DNA from: Pseudoxanthomonas yeongjuensis
GTDB lineage: Bacteria > Pseudomonadota > Gammaproteobacteria > Xanthomonadales > Xanthomonadaceae
DNA: 64,000 bases
Reading direction: 5' to 3'
NCBI RefSeq assembly: GCF_010093345.1
Contig: NZ_PDWT01000001.1
Span: 1,116,001-1,180,000 of the forward strand
Positions 43,173 to 52,096 of the stretch are shown one piece after another. Positions within the stretch are counted from its first letter, which is position 1; each line of letters starts with the position of its first letter. The notes beneath the pieces were generated by a model. That model was not told where the DNA came from. It was given only the letters and a program-made list of their open reading frames with translations, and searched no databases. The translations under genes and the position numbers were made by a program.

Positions 43173-44744
43173 TCATGCCGCCCCCTCCAGCAAGCGCCTG
43201 AGAGGTTCCAGTTGCCGCGAATAGCGCTTCCATGCGCCGATTCCCCGCGCATGGATGGGCTGCCTGACCTGCGAGCTGCTCGCCGTGGACACGGGCGCCC
43301 GGTTGGCGGTGATGTCCAGCATGCCGGGCGCTGCCTCCAGCCCGCAGAACGCCAACGCCTTGCGCAAGGTTTCCTCGCCGTCGACGACGATATCCTCATA
43401 GCGCACGACATGAACCGACTCCGGCGCGATGCGTTGCCAATAAGCCAGCAGGTCTTCGAAAGCCGCATGGTGCGCAGCCAGTTCTTCCAACCCATAACTG
43501 TAGGGATAGGCGCCGCCCTCGAACATTTCCTTCAGGTTGGAAAAGCATGCGTCCATGGGATCGCGGCGCAGGCAAAGGATCCTGGCCTGCGGCAGCGCGC
43601 GCAGGATCAATCCTATGTTGAAGAAATTCTGCGGATTCTTGTCGATGAAGAACCCGTCGCCGCAGGCGAAGGGCGATACGCGCTGCAGGTACAGCGCCCC
43701 CGCCTTGCGCGGATCCATCGCGCGCAACTTGTCCCAGCTGGTTTCCGCCAGGGAACCGGGGAAGAAGTGATCCGAGGCCTCGCTGATCGCCGCGTCGAAA
43801 TCATTGCGCTCGCCGAGCGACATCACCCGCGGATGGTTGCCCAGTATCCGGTCCAGCAGCGTCGTGCCCGTGCGCGGCATGCCCACGATGAAGATCGGGA
43901 CGGGCTGTCCCTCCGGTTCGCCGCGGCCGGCATCGATCGATTCGCCGTGGAATGCCTTCAGTCGCGCAAGCTGTCCCGCCTCGTGGGCGACGTCATGCCC
44001 GAGCCTTCCGCGCATGATTCCGGCGCCCCGCATCAATGCATCCCAGGCCGCCTCCGTGTCGCCCGCCGTTTCCAGCTCCTTGAACAAGGCGAAACACAGG
44101 CGCGCCTGTTCCGATGAGCCCACCGGATACTGGTCTGCGGCCGCGCGGATGCGTGGAATCCTCGCACCCGGAGTGGCGGAAGGCTGATGGTAGGCCAGCG
44201 ACCAGTGCGCATCGGCGTAGTGCGGCGACAGGCGCAATGCGTATTCGTAGTGCTCGGTGGCCTCATCGAGTCTTCCCAGCGACCGCAGCACATTGGCGCG
44301 GGTATGGCTCAACAGATGATTGGGGCGTACGCGCGCGCCCACGCGACCCAGGAATTCCAGTGCGTGTTCATGCTCGCCTACCAGCCACAGATGCTGCGCG
44401 AACACGGCCGACTGCTTCAGCACTTCCGGATCCGAAGTATCCAGCGCCCCGATCAGGCGCGCCACCTCGGCATTCTCGGCAAACGCCAGCAACCGCAAAC
44501 TGATGAAACCGGCATCGCGGCCGAGGCCTGCCGTGGTGGCGATCCGGCTGGCATCGAGCGCATGCGTGCGCGACGCGACATACCGGTCCGACATCTGCGC
44601 GAAGCGGGAAAGCCGGAGCTGCGGCGTGACCTGCATGGGCTCGATGGCGAGCATGGCCTCGTACTCGGCCTTGGCCGCCGGCACGTCGCCCGCCGCTTCG
44701 TGGCGGCGCGCGGCGTTCCAGTGGATCGACAGCTCTTCTTTCAT
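43173..44744 (-). CDS. TPR-containing sulfotransferase (second of a tandem pair)
   Basis: 523 residues from the Met of MKEELSIHWNAARRHEAAG (an upstream Met adds ten). Same architecture as its neighbour: TPR helices to about 270, then sulfotransferase with FIVGMPRTGTTLLDRILGNHPRVMSLGERNDF and FFIDKNPQNFFNIGLILRALPQARILCLRRDPMDACFSN. It is a diverged paralogue, not a recent copy. Gap to the next gene is 39 bases, same strand, so co-transcription is likely; a terminator at 44811-44837 separates them from the upstream receptor gene. Confidence 0.9.
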   Translation of the reverse strand: MKEELSIHWNAARRHEAAGDVPAAKAEYEAMLAIEPMQVTPQLRLSRFAQMSDRYVASRTHALDASRIATTAGLGRDAGFISLRLLAFAENAEVARLIGALDTSDPEVLKQSAVFAQHLWLVGEHEHALEFLGRVGARVRPNHLLSHTRANVLRSLGRLDEATEHYEYALRLSPHYADAHWSLAYHQPSATPGARIPRIRAAADQYPVGSSEQARLCFALFKELETAGDTEAAWDALMRGAGIMRGRLGHDVAHEAGQLARLKAFHGESIDAGRGEPEGQPVPIFIVGMPRTGTTLLDRILGNHPRVMSLGERNDFDAAISEASDHFFPGSLAETSWDKLRAMDPRKAGALYLQRVSPFACGDGFFIDKNPQNFFNIGLILRALPQARILCLRRDPMDACFSNLKEMFEGGAYPYSYGLEELAAHHAAFEDLLAYWQRIAPESVHVVRYEDIVVDGEETLRKALAFCGLEAAPGMLDITANRAPVSTASSSQVRQPIHARGIGAWKRYSRQLEPLRRLLEGAA

Positions 44745-44810
44745 GCATTTCTTCTGCGGCAGTGAGGCAAGCATATCCGCTGGACCGCCGTCCGGCGACA
44801 GGCGCGCATC

Positions 44811-44837
44811 AAAAAAACGGCCGCCCGAAGGCGGCCG
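44811..44837 (-). terminator. Intrinsic terminator after the TonB-dependent receptor
   Basis: Minus strand: CGGCCGCC, loop TTCG, GGCGGCCG followed by seven T. It lies 35 bases after the receptor stop and before the sulfotransferase pair. Confidence 0.9.
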
Positions 44838-44871
44838 ACAAGAGAGCGATGGACTTGATGCAGGTCGTCGG

Positions 44872-47800
44872 TCAGAAGTCGTACTGGACCATGAAGCGGA
44901 AGCTGCGCGGCGCCTGGTAGGCGCGTGGCAACAGGTAGGTGTTCAACGGGTTGCCCGTTGCCGAATCCTCGGCCACATCGCTAACGGCGATCACCTTCTG
45001 CGAGTTGAAGACGTTGAATACATCCATCTTGAACTGCAGGCCGGGTGCGAACGAAGGGCGGTAAGCCACATTCAAGTCGAATGTCGTCGTCGTTGGCAGA
45101 CGACCCGCGGTACCACGGGGTACCGCCGATACCGTCGTGTCATTCGAGGCACCATCGGGCGAGTTGCTGCAACGCATGAAGCCGGAACCATAAGGGTGCG
45201 GCGCATAGTTGCTCTCACCGAAGACCCCGTCACCGTCCGGATCCGTTCCAGCCGGCTCGGGGAGAAGTGGATTCTGGTCCAGTACGCCCAGGCAATTGAT
45301 CGGCCGGCCGGTCTGTACGAGCAGATTACCGCCCACGGACCATTCCTCGCTCACATCGTAGTTACCGAACACCTTCAATGCGTGGCGACGATCATTGGGC
45401 AGGTAACCTTCCGTGTCGACCGTAAGCTCGCGATAGTCGAAGTCCTGGGTGGTGTTGGTATCGCCCTGGCCGATATCCGACTTCACCCCGCCTTCGGTAT
45501 TGCCCTTGTTGTAACCCAGCGTGTACGAAGCCTGGAAGAAGAACTTGTCCCAGCTGCCATCGAGGAACAGTTCCAGTGCCTTGTACGAGCGCTTGGCCTG
45601 CGGGCTCAGGCGATCGCCGTCCACGGTGTATGTCGTGTAGATGCCATCGCCGTTGAGGTCGGTGACGATCACCGCGTCCTCGCCCGGGTTGAACAAACGG
45701 CAATAGGGGAAGCCCGGATTCGGTACCGTATAGTCCAGCCCGTCCGCATCGGCCAGGTCGGTGATGGCGGTGTAATCGCAGTTGTCGTCGATGGCCGCCT
45801 TCAGCTTGCGGTAGATGGCGCGCGCACCAAAATTCAGGTGGTCGGTCCACGCACTCTGGAAGCCCAGGATGAACTCATCCTGGTACATTGGATCCAGGTT
45901 CTTGCTGGCGATGGTCAACGGATCGTGTGCGTTGCCATCCTCACCGTTGATCAGGTTCAGCGGATTCAGCGGGCCGATCAAGATGGGCGCACCGGTGACC
46001 GGATCAACCCCGGAGAAATGATTGTTATTGCTGCGCTGGTAGATCGATGCGCTGGAACCACGTACGGCCACGCTGGGAGTCAGCGGCAACGCGTAGCGGC
46101 CTGCATTGCCGTAGATCTTCAGCGTGGAGTCGCCGTTGACGTCCCATGAAAAGCCCAGGCGCGGGCCGAACTGATTTGAGATCTTGACGAAGGCCTTGCC
46201 GGTTGCGTCCAGGTTCTCGAACGTATCCCAGCGTGCGCCGAGGTAGGCCAGGAAATTCTCGGTGATGCTCCAGCTGTCCTCGATGTAGTAGGCCTGTTGC
46301 TTGACCTCGAGCGTGGTACCACGCGCTGTCGTCTGGCGACGGACCACGTCGACCTCATCGCCAGTATCCGGCTTTCCATCCGGACCGTTCTGGGTGGAAT
46401 AGCGCCAGAGCCAGCCACCGGCGTTGGCCTCGCCTGCCACCGATTCGTAGTTATCGATGTCCACGCCGAAACGCAGCTGGTGCGGTCCCAGGATCCACTC
46501 GGCGTCGATGCGGTACTGGTCGCGGGTGTCCTCGTTGTTGCTTGCCTGCAGCAAGGCACCATCGGTCAGGTTGCAGTAGCTGCCGTATGTTCCGGTGATG
46601 TCCTGGCGATAGCCGGGACGCAGGTCCAGGATCACCGGGCAACCGCCCAACGCGGTGGTGCCGTTGATGTCGGTGGTGAACGCGGTGGTGATGTCGCCGT
46701 TGTAGCTCACCTTGGAACCATCCGGGTTCTCAAGGTGCTGCTGACGCTTGAATACGCCATGGCCGTACAACGCGGTCAGGGTGAAGGTGTCGGTCAGGTA
46801 GCCGGTGTACTTGAGCACGTAATTGTCGCCACCCTGGGTATCGAACAGGGTGCCGGCATAGGCCGTCCGATCCACCTCGCCCGGCGTATTCGCGTACACC
46901 TTGGTCTCGGTCTCCTGCTTGTCCGAGAAGGCGGTGAGTTCAAGCTTGTTGCTGTCGTTGATGTTCCAGTCGAATTTGGTCAGCCAGGTGGGATTCTTGA
47001 GTGAACCGCTGCGGTTGGTGAAGGCATTCCTGTCACCCCATGTGTCCGTATCGGTCTGTCCATACGACAGCAGCGCGTAGCCGAACAGGCGATCCTGCAC
47101 CAGCGCGCCACCGGCCCATACGCTGCCGATCAGCTCGTCTCGCGTGTCCTTGCTGTTGTCCTCTGCCACCGTGCCGAAATCGCTCGCCTCCAGGGGATTG
47201 GAATACTTGACGTTCTCGACATCTGAACGCAGGGCTTTCGGTGCCCAGAACACATTGGCGCCCGCCTTGAACTCATTGGTGCCGCGCTTGGTGATCTGGT
47301 TGACCACGCCGCCCAGCGAACGACCGAATTCCGCGCCATAACCACCGGTCTTGATCTGCTGTTCGGCGATGCCCTCGAACGGAACCTTGGAGAAATTGAG
47401 GCTGCGGAACGAATTGGTTACGTTGAAACCATTGATGTAGTACTGGTTCTCGGCGACGGACGAACCACCGAACGAAGCCAGATTGCCGAAGGCGTTGTCG
47501 CCGCGCACGGTGCCGGGCGCCAGCAGCGCCACCGAAGTCGTGTCGCGCGGCACCGGGATCTTGGCCAACTGGGCCGAAGTCAGGATGGTGGTGGATTCGA
47601 CCGAGGAAACGTCGATGGGATTGACCAGGGTCGAAGCCACCACCGTCACCGTACCCAGGTTGGTGGCGCCATCGCCGCCGCTACTGGCCGCGGTGAAATT
47701 CACCGAGGTGCCGGTACCGACATTGACCGAGACCTCGCGTGCCGACGTGGTTCCGTCCGTGCGTTTGAGGGTCACGCGATAGGTGCCCGGCGAAAGCGCC

Positions 47801-48012
47801 GAGACGCGGTAGGCGCCGTCGGCACCGACCGAAATCGTGCGGCTGAAGCCGGTTGCGGGATTCTCGACCAGCACCGTTTCGCCAGCGGAAGCCTGGCCGA
47901 AAACCGCACCGGAGGTATTGGACTGCGCGTGGACATATGAGTTGAAGCAGAACCCGAGCGCCACGGTAAGGGCGCTGCGCCGAAGCGCTCGATTGAAAGT
48001 GCGTTTGGACAC
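44872..48012 (-). CDS. TonB-dependent outer-membrane receptor, Oar-like, with carboxypeptidase-regulatory-like domain
   Basis: 1046 residues. Signal peptide (to about residue 29, YVHA-Q), a CarboxypepD_reg-like beta-sandwich (about 30-110: GETVLVENPATGFSRTISVGADGAYRVSALSPGTYRVTL), a plug (about 125-270: ILTSAQLAKIPVPRDTTSVALLAPG, GYGAEFGRSLGGVVNQITKRGTNEF) and a 22-strand barrel ending in an aromatic residue (RFMVQYDF). Oar-like receptors import or export large substrates using TonB energy; the ligand is unknown. Downstream are two sulfotransferases; upstream is a perfect Crp/Clp site, suggesting control by cAMP- or c-di-GMP-responsive Crp-family regulators. Confidence 0.93.
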   Translation of the reverse strand: MSKRTFNRALRRSALTVALGFCFNSYVHAQSNTSGAVFGQASAGETVLVENPATGFSRTISVGADGAYRVSALSPGTYRVTLKRTDGTTSAREVSVNVGTGTSVNFTAASSGGDGATNLGTVTVVASTLVNPIDVSSVESTTILTSAQLAKIPVPRDTTSVALLAPGTVRGDNAFGNLASFGGSSVAENQYYINGFNVTNSFRSLNFSKVPFEGIAEQQIKTGGYGAEFGRSLGGVVNQITKRGTNEFKAGANVFWAPKALRSDVENVKYSNPLEASDFGTVAEDNSKDTRDELIGSVWAGGALVQDRLFGYALLSYGQTDTDTWGDRNAFTNRSGSLKNPTWLTKFDWNINDSNKLELTAFSDKQETETKVYANTPGEVDRTAYAGTLFDTQGGDNYVLKYTGYLTDTFTLTALYGHGVFKRQQHLENPDGSKVSYNGDITTAFTTDINGTTALGGCPVILDLRPGYRQDITGTYGSYCNLTDGALLQASNNEDTRDQYRIDAEWILGPHQLRFGVDIDNYESVAGEANAGGWLWRYSTQNGPDGKPDTGDEVDVVRRQTTARGTTLEVKQQAYYIEDSWSITENFLAYLGARWDTFENLDATGKAFVKISNQFGPRLGFSWDVNGDSTLKIYGNAGRYALPLTPSVAVRGSSASIYQRSNNNHFSGVDPVTGAPILIGPLNPLNLINGEDGNAHDPLTIASKNLDPMYQDEFILGFQSAWTDHLNFGARAIYRKLKAAIDDNCDYTAITDLADADGLDYTVPNPGFPYCRLFNPGEDAVIVTDLNGDGIYTTYTVDGDRLSPQAKRSYKALELFLDGSWDKFFFQASYTLGYNKGNTEGGVKSDIGQGDTNTTQDFDYRELTVDTEGYLPNDRRHALKVFGNYDVSEEWSVGGNLLVQTGRPINCLGVLDQNPLLPEPAGTDPDGDGVFGESNYAPHPYGSGFMRCSNSPDGASNDTTVSAVPRGTAGRLPTTTTFDLNVAYRPSFAPGLQFKMDVFNVFNSQKVIAVSDVAEDSATGNPLNTYLLPRAYQAPRSFRFMVQYDF

Positions 48013-48077
48013 TGTGTGACTCCCCGCTGTAGGTTGACCTCACATGAGCGGCCGGACCGGCCCGCCCTCCATAAAGC

Positions 48078-48091
48078 ATGACTTTAGTCAT
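48078..48091. promoter_or_regulatory. Short palindrome in the receptor upstream region
   Basis: ATGACTTTAGTCAT, a 6+2+6 palindrome 66 bases before the receptor start. Possible operator; no family assigned. Confidence 0.3.
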
Positions 48092-48165
48092 ACGACTCAG
48101 GTCGCCCGTCTTAATAGCAGGTTAATCAAATGTTGGAATTAGGTTATGTCACTTGAACGCAATTA

Positions 48166-48181
48166 TGTGACTTTCATCACA
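48166..48181. promoter_or_regulatory. Crp/Clp binding site upstream of the TonB-dependent receptor
   Basis: TGTGACTTTCATCACA, a perfect TGTGA-N6-TCACA palindrome, about 154 bases before the receptor start in an unusually AT-rich 335-base gap (48013-48346) that holds no gene. This is the consensus for Crp, and for Clp in Xanthomonads. The nearest gene in the direction of use is the receptor. Confidence 0.7.
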
Positions 48182-48346
48182 TTTCAACAGGGAACTTTTC
48201 TGACTTTTACGTTCATATATGCCGACATTGGTGGACCAGCGGAAACGTAATGCGCAGTTCACTTCGCCGGCCCGGTCAGGCTCTCGAAGGCTGGGAATTC
48301 AAGGTTGAATGCGGCAGCCGCAATTCGATCGCGTGGCCGATGACGG

Positions 48347-49042
48347 CTATTCCCTGGCCTGGAACACCACTTCCTCATAAGGCTGGACCACCACCCAACC
48401 TTCGCCCGCGAACCTGAGCTGGATGCTTTCGCCCGAACCTCTACCCAGCAGCGTGCCCAGGGAAATGTCGGTGACGATTTCCGGCGTCAGGCCGCCCGAC
48501 CAGGCCACGGTGGCATTCGGATCGGTGAATACCGGGCCGGTCTGCGCATCGACCGGCAAGGTCAAAGGTTCGTAATGCGAGGTGATGGCGACGATGCCGC
48601 TACCGCTCAGGCGCACGTTGAACAGACCGCCGGAAAGCATGCCGGCGACCTTGCGCATCATCGTGATCCTGCTCTCGATGCCCGATTCGACTGCCAGCAC
48701 ATCGTTGCCGTTGACGAAGATCGCCTCGCCGGCCAGGCGCAGCAGGGTGATCTTCTTGCCGGAGTCCGCCAGGTACACGCGGCCCTCGCCTTCCACCTTC
48801 ATCAGCTGCATGCCCTCGCCGCTGACCATCTTCTTCAGCAGATTGCCCAGGCCCTGTTCCATGATTCCCTGGCGGGTGAACTTGACGCCGCCCTTGCGCG
48901 CGACCATGGACCCGGCCTTGGCCCAGACCATGCCGTTGAGGCGCACTTCCAGCATGTGCGGGCTTTCCAGTTCGAAGGCATCGCCGCTTACGTCCTTTTC
49001 CCTGGACGAGGCCAGGAATTCCTGCAGGGTACGCACGCTCAT
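48347..49042 (-). CDS. AIM24 (TIGR00266) family protein
   Basis: 231 residues. A trimer-type beta-barrel family; conserved stretches are VRLNGMVWAKAGSMVARKGGVKFTRQG, GRVYLADSGKKITLLRLAGEAIFVNGNDVLA, SGSGIVAITSHYEPLTLPVD and RGSGESIQLRFAGEGWVVVQPYEE. Cytoplasmic; the function of bacterial members is unknown. Start at 49042 with MSVRTLQEFLASS; the open frame upstream overlaps the divergent cupin gene's promoter. Confidence 0.9.
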   Translation of the reverse strand: MSVRTLQEFLASSREKDVSGDAFELESPHMLEVRLNGMVWAKAGSMVARKGGVKFTRQGIMEQGLGNLLKKMVSGEGMQLMKVEGEGRVYLADSGKKITLLRLAGEAIFVNGNDVLAVESGIESRITMMRKVAGMLSGGLFNVRLSGSGIVAITSHYEPLTLPVDAQTGPVFTDPNATVAWSGGLTPEIVTDISLGTLLGRGSGESIQLRFAGEGWVVVQPYEEVVFQARE

Positions 49043-49123
49043 GTCCGCTCCTTGGTGTCGGTAATGGAAGCGACGGAATCGCCGCGGTCGCCATAATAGG
49101 CTTCCCTGCCACGGAGCACCGGC

Positions 49124-49480
49124 ATGCCGCGCATCGTCCGCATTCCGCACGACATGGGAGGCAGCACGCCCGAAGCAGTGGCCAGCGAGCGCCTGGTCTC
49201 AGGCACGCCGATGCAGGCGGTCGCCAATGCCTATTCCGATGCCGGCAACGCGTTCCATTGCGGTGTCTGGGAAGGCGGCGTCGGCGCATGGCGCGTGTCC
49301 TGCGGCGAACACGAGTTCTGCCACCTGCTGTCGGGCCGGCTGCGCCTGCGGGGCGACGACGGTAGCGAAACCGAACTCGCGGCCGGGGACAGTTTCGTCG
49401 TACCCGCCGGCTTCGAAGGCGTATGGGAAGTACTGGAGCCCGCACGCAAGCTCTATGCGGTCTACGAGTCTCCCGCCTGA
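49124..49480 (+). CDS. Cupin domain-containing protein (DUF861 type)
   Basis: 118 residues, a single small cupin barrel. Motif 1 has HEFCHLLSGRLRLRGDDGSETELAAGD and motif 2 FVVPAGFEGVWEVLEPARKLYAVYE. It resembles the ureidoglycine-aminohydrolase-like/DUF861 cupins; the metal set is reduced (His and Glu in motif 1, no His in motif 2), so catalysis is uncertain. Divergent from the AIM24 gene and 57 bases upstream of pyrH. Confidence 0.85.
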   Translation: MPRIVRIPHDMGGSTPEAVASERLVSGTPMQAVANAYSDAGNAFHCGVWEGGVGAWRVSCGEHEFCHLLSGRLRLRGDDGSETELAAGDSFVVPAGFEGVWEVLEPARKLYAVYESPA

Positions 49481-49506
49481 CGACGACCACGACGCTCGGC
49501 TAGAAT
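49477..49506 (+). promoter_or_regulatory. Candidate promoter of pyrH
   Basis: CTGACG, 18-base spacer, TAGAAT (49501-49506), overlapping the cupin stop codon and 31 bases before the pyrH ATG. Confidence 0.4.
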
Positions 49507-49537
49507 GAGCCTGTTTACCCCCACGCCAGAGACGCCC

Positions 49538-50263
49538 ATGACCGCTCCCCTCGCCTATCGCCGCATCCTGCTCAAGCTGTCCGGCGAGGCGCTGATGGGG
49601 GCCGAAGACTACGGTATCGACCCGATCGTGATCGGGCGCATCGCCCGCGAGATCATCGAAGCGCGCGATGCAGGTGCCGAAGTAGGGTTGGTGATCGGTG
49701 GCGGCAACATCTTCCGCGGCGCCGGCCTGGCCGCCAGCGGCATGGACCGGGTCACCGGCGACCAGATGGGCATGCTGGCCACGGTGATCAACGCGCTGGC
49801 CATGCAGGACGCGCTGGAGAAACTGGGCGCCAAGGTCCGCGTGATGAGCGCCCTGAAGATCAACGACGTGTGCGAGGACTACATCCGGCGGCGCGCCGTG
49901 CGCCACCTGGAGAAAGGCCGCATCGCGATCTTCGCGGCCGGCACCGGCAATCCGTTCTTCACCACCGACTCGGGCGCCGCATTGCGCGCGATCGAGATCG
50001 GCGCCGACCTGCTGCTGAAGGCGACCAAGGTCGATGGCGTCTACGACCGCGATCCGGGCAAGTTCCCGGACGCCAAGCGCTTCGAGCAATTGACCTACGA
50101 CGAGGTCCTCAACCGCGACCTGCAGGTCATGGACACCGCCGCCTTCGCCCTGTGCCGCGACAGCGACGTGCCGCTGCGCATCTACGACCTGTCGGTGCCG
50201 GGCAACCTGATGCGGATCCTGCAGGGCGAGAATATCGGCACGCTGGTGAAGGGGCGTAGCTGA
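49538..50263 (+). CDS. pyrH: Uridylate kinase
   Basis: 241 residues, amino-acid-kinase fold; phosphorylates UMP to [17 protein letters not shown] at the N-terminus, [42 protein letters not shown] in the nucleotide region, [33 protein letters not shown] at the ATP site. Start at 49538. It usually follows tsf directly; here about 8 kb of accessory genes separate them. Confidence 0.97.
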   Translation: MTAPLAYRRILLKLSGEALMGAEDYGIDPIVIGRIAREIIEARDAGAEVGLVIGGGNIFRGAGLAASGMDRVTGDQMGMLATVINALAMQDALEKLGAKVRVMSALKINDVCEDYIRRRAVRHLEKGRIAIFAAGTGNPFFTTDSGAALRAIEIGADLLLKATKVDGVYDRDPGKFPDAKRFEQLTYDEVLNRDLQVMDTAAFALCRDSDVPLRIYDLSVPGNLMRILQGENIGTLVKGRS

Positions 50264-50450
50264 GGGGTGAATTCGCGCCTGCGGCGCTGTGAAGGGTGAG
50301 GTCGGCCGCTATGCGGCCTGCGAATGAAACAAGCGCTCCACTTGGCCATTGGCAGGTGGCGAAGCCGCCGACTTCCCAGCGAGCGTAGCGAGCGACTTCC
50401 CCGCCTTCATGTAATTGTGTCCGCCCGGACGCATTGGCCACGCTATCCCC

Positions 50451-51365
50451 ATGGCCCATTCCCACGCCCCCGACCTTCCCCAAGGCTCCGCCACGCGCGC
50501 GTTCGGCTGGGCCATCGTCATCAACCTTGCCTACACCGCGCTGGAAGCGGGTTACGGTTTCCACGCCAACTCGCTGGCCTTGCTGTCCGATGCGCTGCAC
50601 AACCTGGGCGACGTGCTCGGCCTGGGCCTGGCATGGGGCGCCGCGAAACTGGCGCAGCGTCCACCCACGAACAGCCACACCTATGGCTGGCGACGCGCCA
50701 CGCTGCTGTCGCCGCTGGCCAATTCGATCCTGCTGATGGTGTTCGCCGGCGCACTGGGCTGGGAGGCGATCCGCCGCTTCAGCGCGCCGCCGTCGATTCC
50801 GGCAGCGACGGTGATGGTGGTGGCGGGCATCGGCATCCTCGTCAACCTGGGCGCAGCGTGGCTGTTGCGCGACGGACATGGGCACGACCTGAACAAGCGC
50901 GGCGCGTTCCTGCATCTGATAGCCGATGCGGCGGTCTCGCTGGCGGCGGTGCTTGCGGGCGCCGGCATGTTGGCGTTCGGCTGGGAGTGGCTGGACCCGG
51001 CCATTGCCTTGCTGGTCGGCGTGGTGATCGCGGTCGGCACTTTCGGCCTGCTGCGCGACAGCTTCAACGCGGCCATGGATGCGGTGCCCGGCAACATCGA
51101 CCAGGCCGAAGTGAAGGCTTTCCTGTCGGCGCAACCCGGGGTCAAGGCGATCCATCACCTGCATATCTGGCCGCTGGGCGCCAACGAGATCGCCCTGACC
51201 GCGCACCTGGTGCGCCCGGAAGACCACGACCACGACGCCTTCATCGATGCCACCACGCATGAACTGGACCATCGTTTCGGCATCAACCACGCGACCCTGC
51301 AGATCGAACGCGGCATGGCCTGCGGGCACGACCTGCACGATGCCGCGCCGCATCATTCGCATTGA
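50451..51365 (+). CDS. Cation diffusion facilitator family metal transporter
   Basis: 304 residues, six membrane helices. Transport site residues: ANSLALLSDALHNLGDVLGLGLAW (His and Asp) in helix 2 and HLIADAAVSLAAVLAG (HxxxD) in helix 5, the CzcD/ZitB pattern for zinc (or Cd/Co). The cytoplasmic C-terminal domain (HHLHIWPLGANEIALTAHLV) is followed by a His-rich tail (CGHDLHDAAPHHSH). Exports divalent metal against protons. Unusual in sitting between pyrH and frr, normally adjacent genes. Confidence 0.93.
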   Translation: MAHSHAPDLPQGSATRAFGWAIVINLAYTALEAGYGFHANSLALLSDALHNLGDVLGLGLAWGAAKLAQRPPTNSHTYGWRRATLLSPLANSILLMVFAGALGWEAIRRFSAPPSIPAATVMVVAGIGILVNLGAAWLLRDGHGHDLNKRGAFLHLIADAAVSLAAVLAGAGMLAFGWEWLDPAIALLVGVVIAVGTFGLLRDSFNAAMDAVPGNIDQAEVKAFLSAQPGVKAIHHLHIWPLGANEIALTAHLVRPEDHDHDAFIDATTHELDHRFGINHATLQIERGMACGHDLHDAAPHHSH

Positions 51366-51420
51366 CCCCTGCGGGAGCGGCGTCCCGCCGCGAGCTCTTG
51401 AGCTTGTCGCATCGGTCTAA

Positions 51421-51449
51421 AGGCATCGCGGGCAAGGCCCGCTCCTACA
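51421..51449. repeat. Half copy of the GTAGGAGCGGGC repeat
   Basis: GGCATCGCGGGCAAGGCCCGCTCCTACAG; only the right arm is intact, with a degenerate left part (GCGGGAGCGGCGTCCCGCCGCG at about 51370). Confidence 0.7.
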
Positions 51450-51482
51450 GCCCCTTTCCGGGGATACCTTGCCGGCCTCCCG

Positions 51483-51488
51483 TATAAT
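51483..51488 (+). promoter_or_regulatory. Probable -10 element of the frr operon
   Basis: Perfect TATAAT 33 bases before the frr ATG. No good -35 at 16-18 bases, so confidence is moderate. It would drive frr-uppS-cdsA-dxr-rseP and perhaps bamA. Confidence 0.5.
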
Positions 51489-51521
51489 CGGCGGCTGGCC
51501 GAATTCTTCCGGAAGACCGCA

Positions 51522-52079
51522 ATGCTCAACGAAATCAAGAAAGACGCGCAGGCGCGCATGGCCAAAAGCATAGAAGCGCTGCGCCACGACCTGACCAAGC
51601 TGCGCACCGGCCGCGCCACCACCGCGCTGGTGGACCACCTGAAAGTCAATTACTACGGTTCGGACATGCCCCTGACCCAGGTCGCCAGCGTGACCGTGAC
51701 CGATGCGCGCTCGCTGACCATCAGCCCGTGGGAAAAACAGATGGTTTCGGCGGTGGAAAAGGCGATCCTGGCCTCCGACCTGGGCCTGACCCCGAACACC
51801 GCCGGCACCGTGATCCGGATCAATATCCCCGCCCTGACCGAAGAGCGCCGCCGCGAGCTGTCCAAGCACGTCCATGGCGAAGGCGAGAACGCCAAGATCG
51901 CGGTGCGCAACATCCGCCGCGACGCCAACCAGCAGGTCAAGGACCTGCTGAAGGAAAAGGAAATCACCGAGGACGAGGAACGCCAGACCCAGGACGAGAT
52001 CCAGAAGCTCACCGACAAGGCGATCAAGGATGTCGACGACGTGGTCAAGGCCAAGGAACAGGAACTGATGTCCGTCTGA
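51522..52079 (+). CDS. frr: Ribosome recycling factor
   Basis: 185 residues, full family length. Three-helix bundle plus hinge domain: [52 protein letters not shown], and [27 protein letters not shown]. With EF-G it splits the post-termination ribosome. Confidence 0.97.
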   Translation: MLNEIKKDAQARMAKSIEALRHDLTKLRTGRATTALVDHLKVNYYGSDMPLTQVASVTVTDARSLTISPWEKQMVSAVEKAILASDLGLTPNTAGTVIRINIPALTEERRRELSKHVHGEGENAKIAVRNIRRDANQQVKDLLKEKEITEDEERQTQDEIQKLTDKAIKDVDDVVKAKEQELMSV

Positions 52080-52096
52080 CGCAGTCGCATAGCCCC

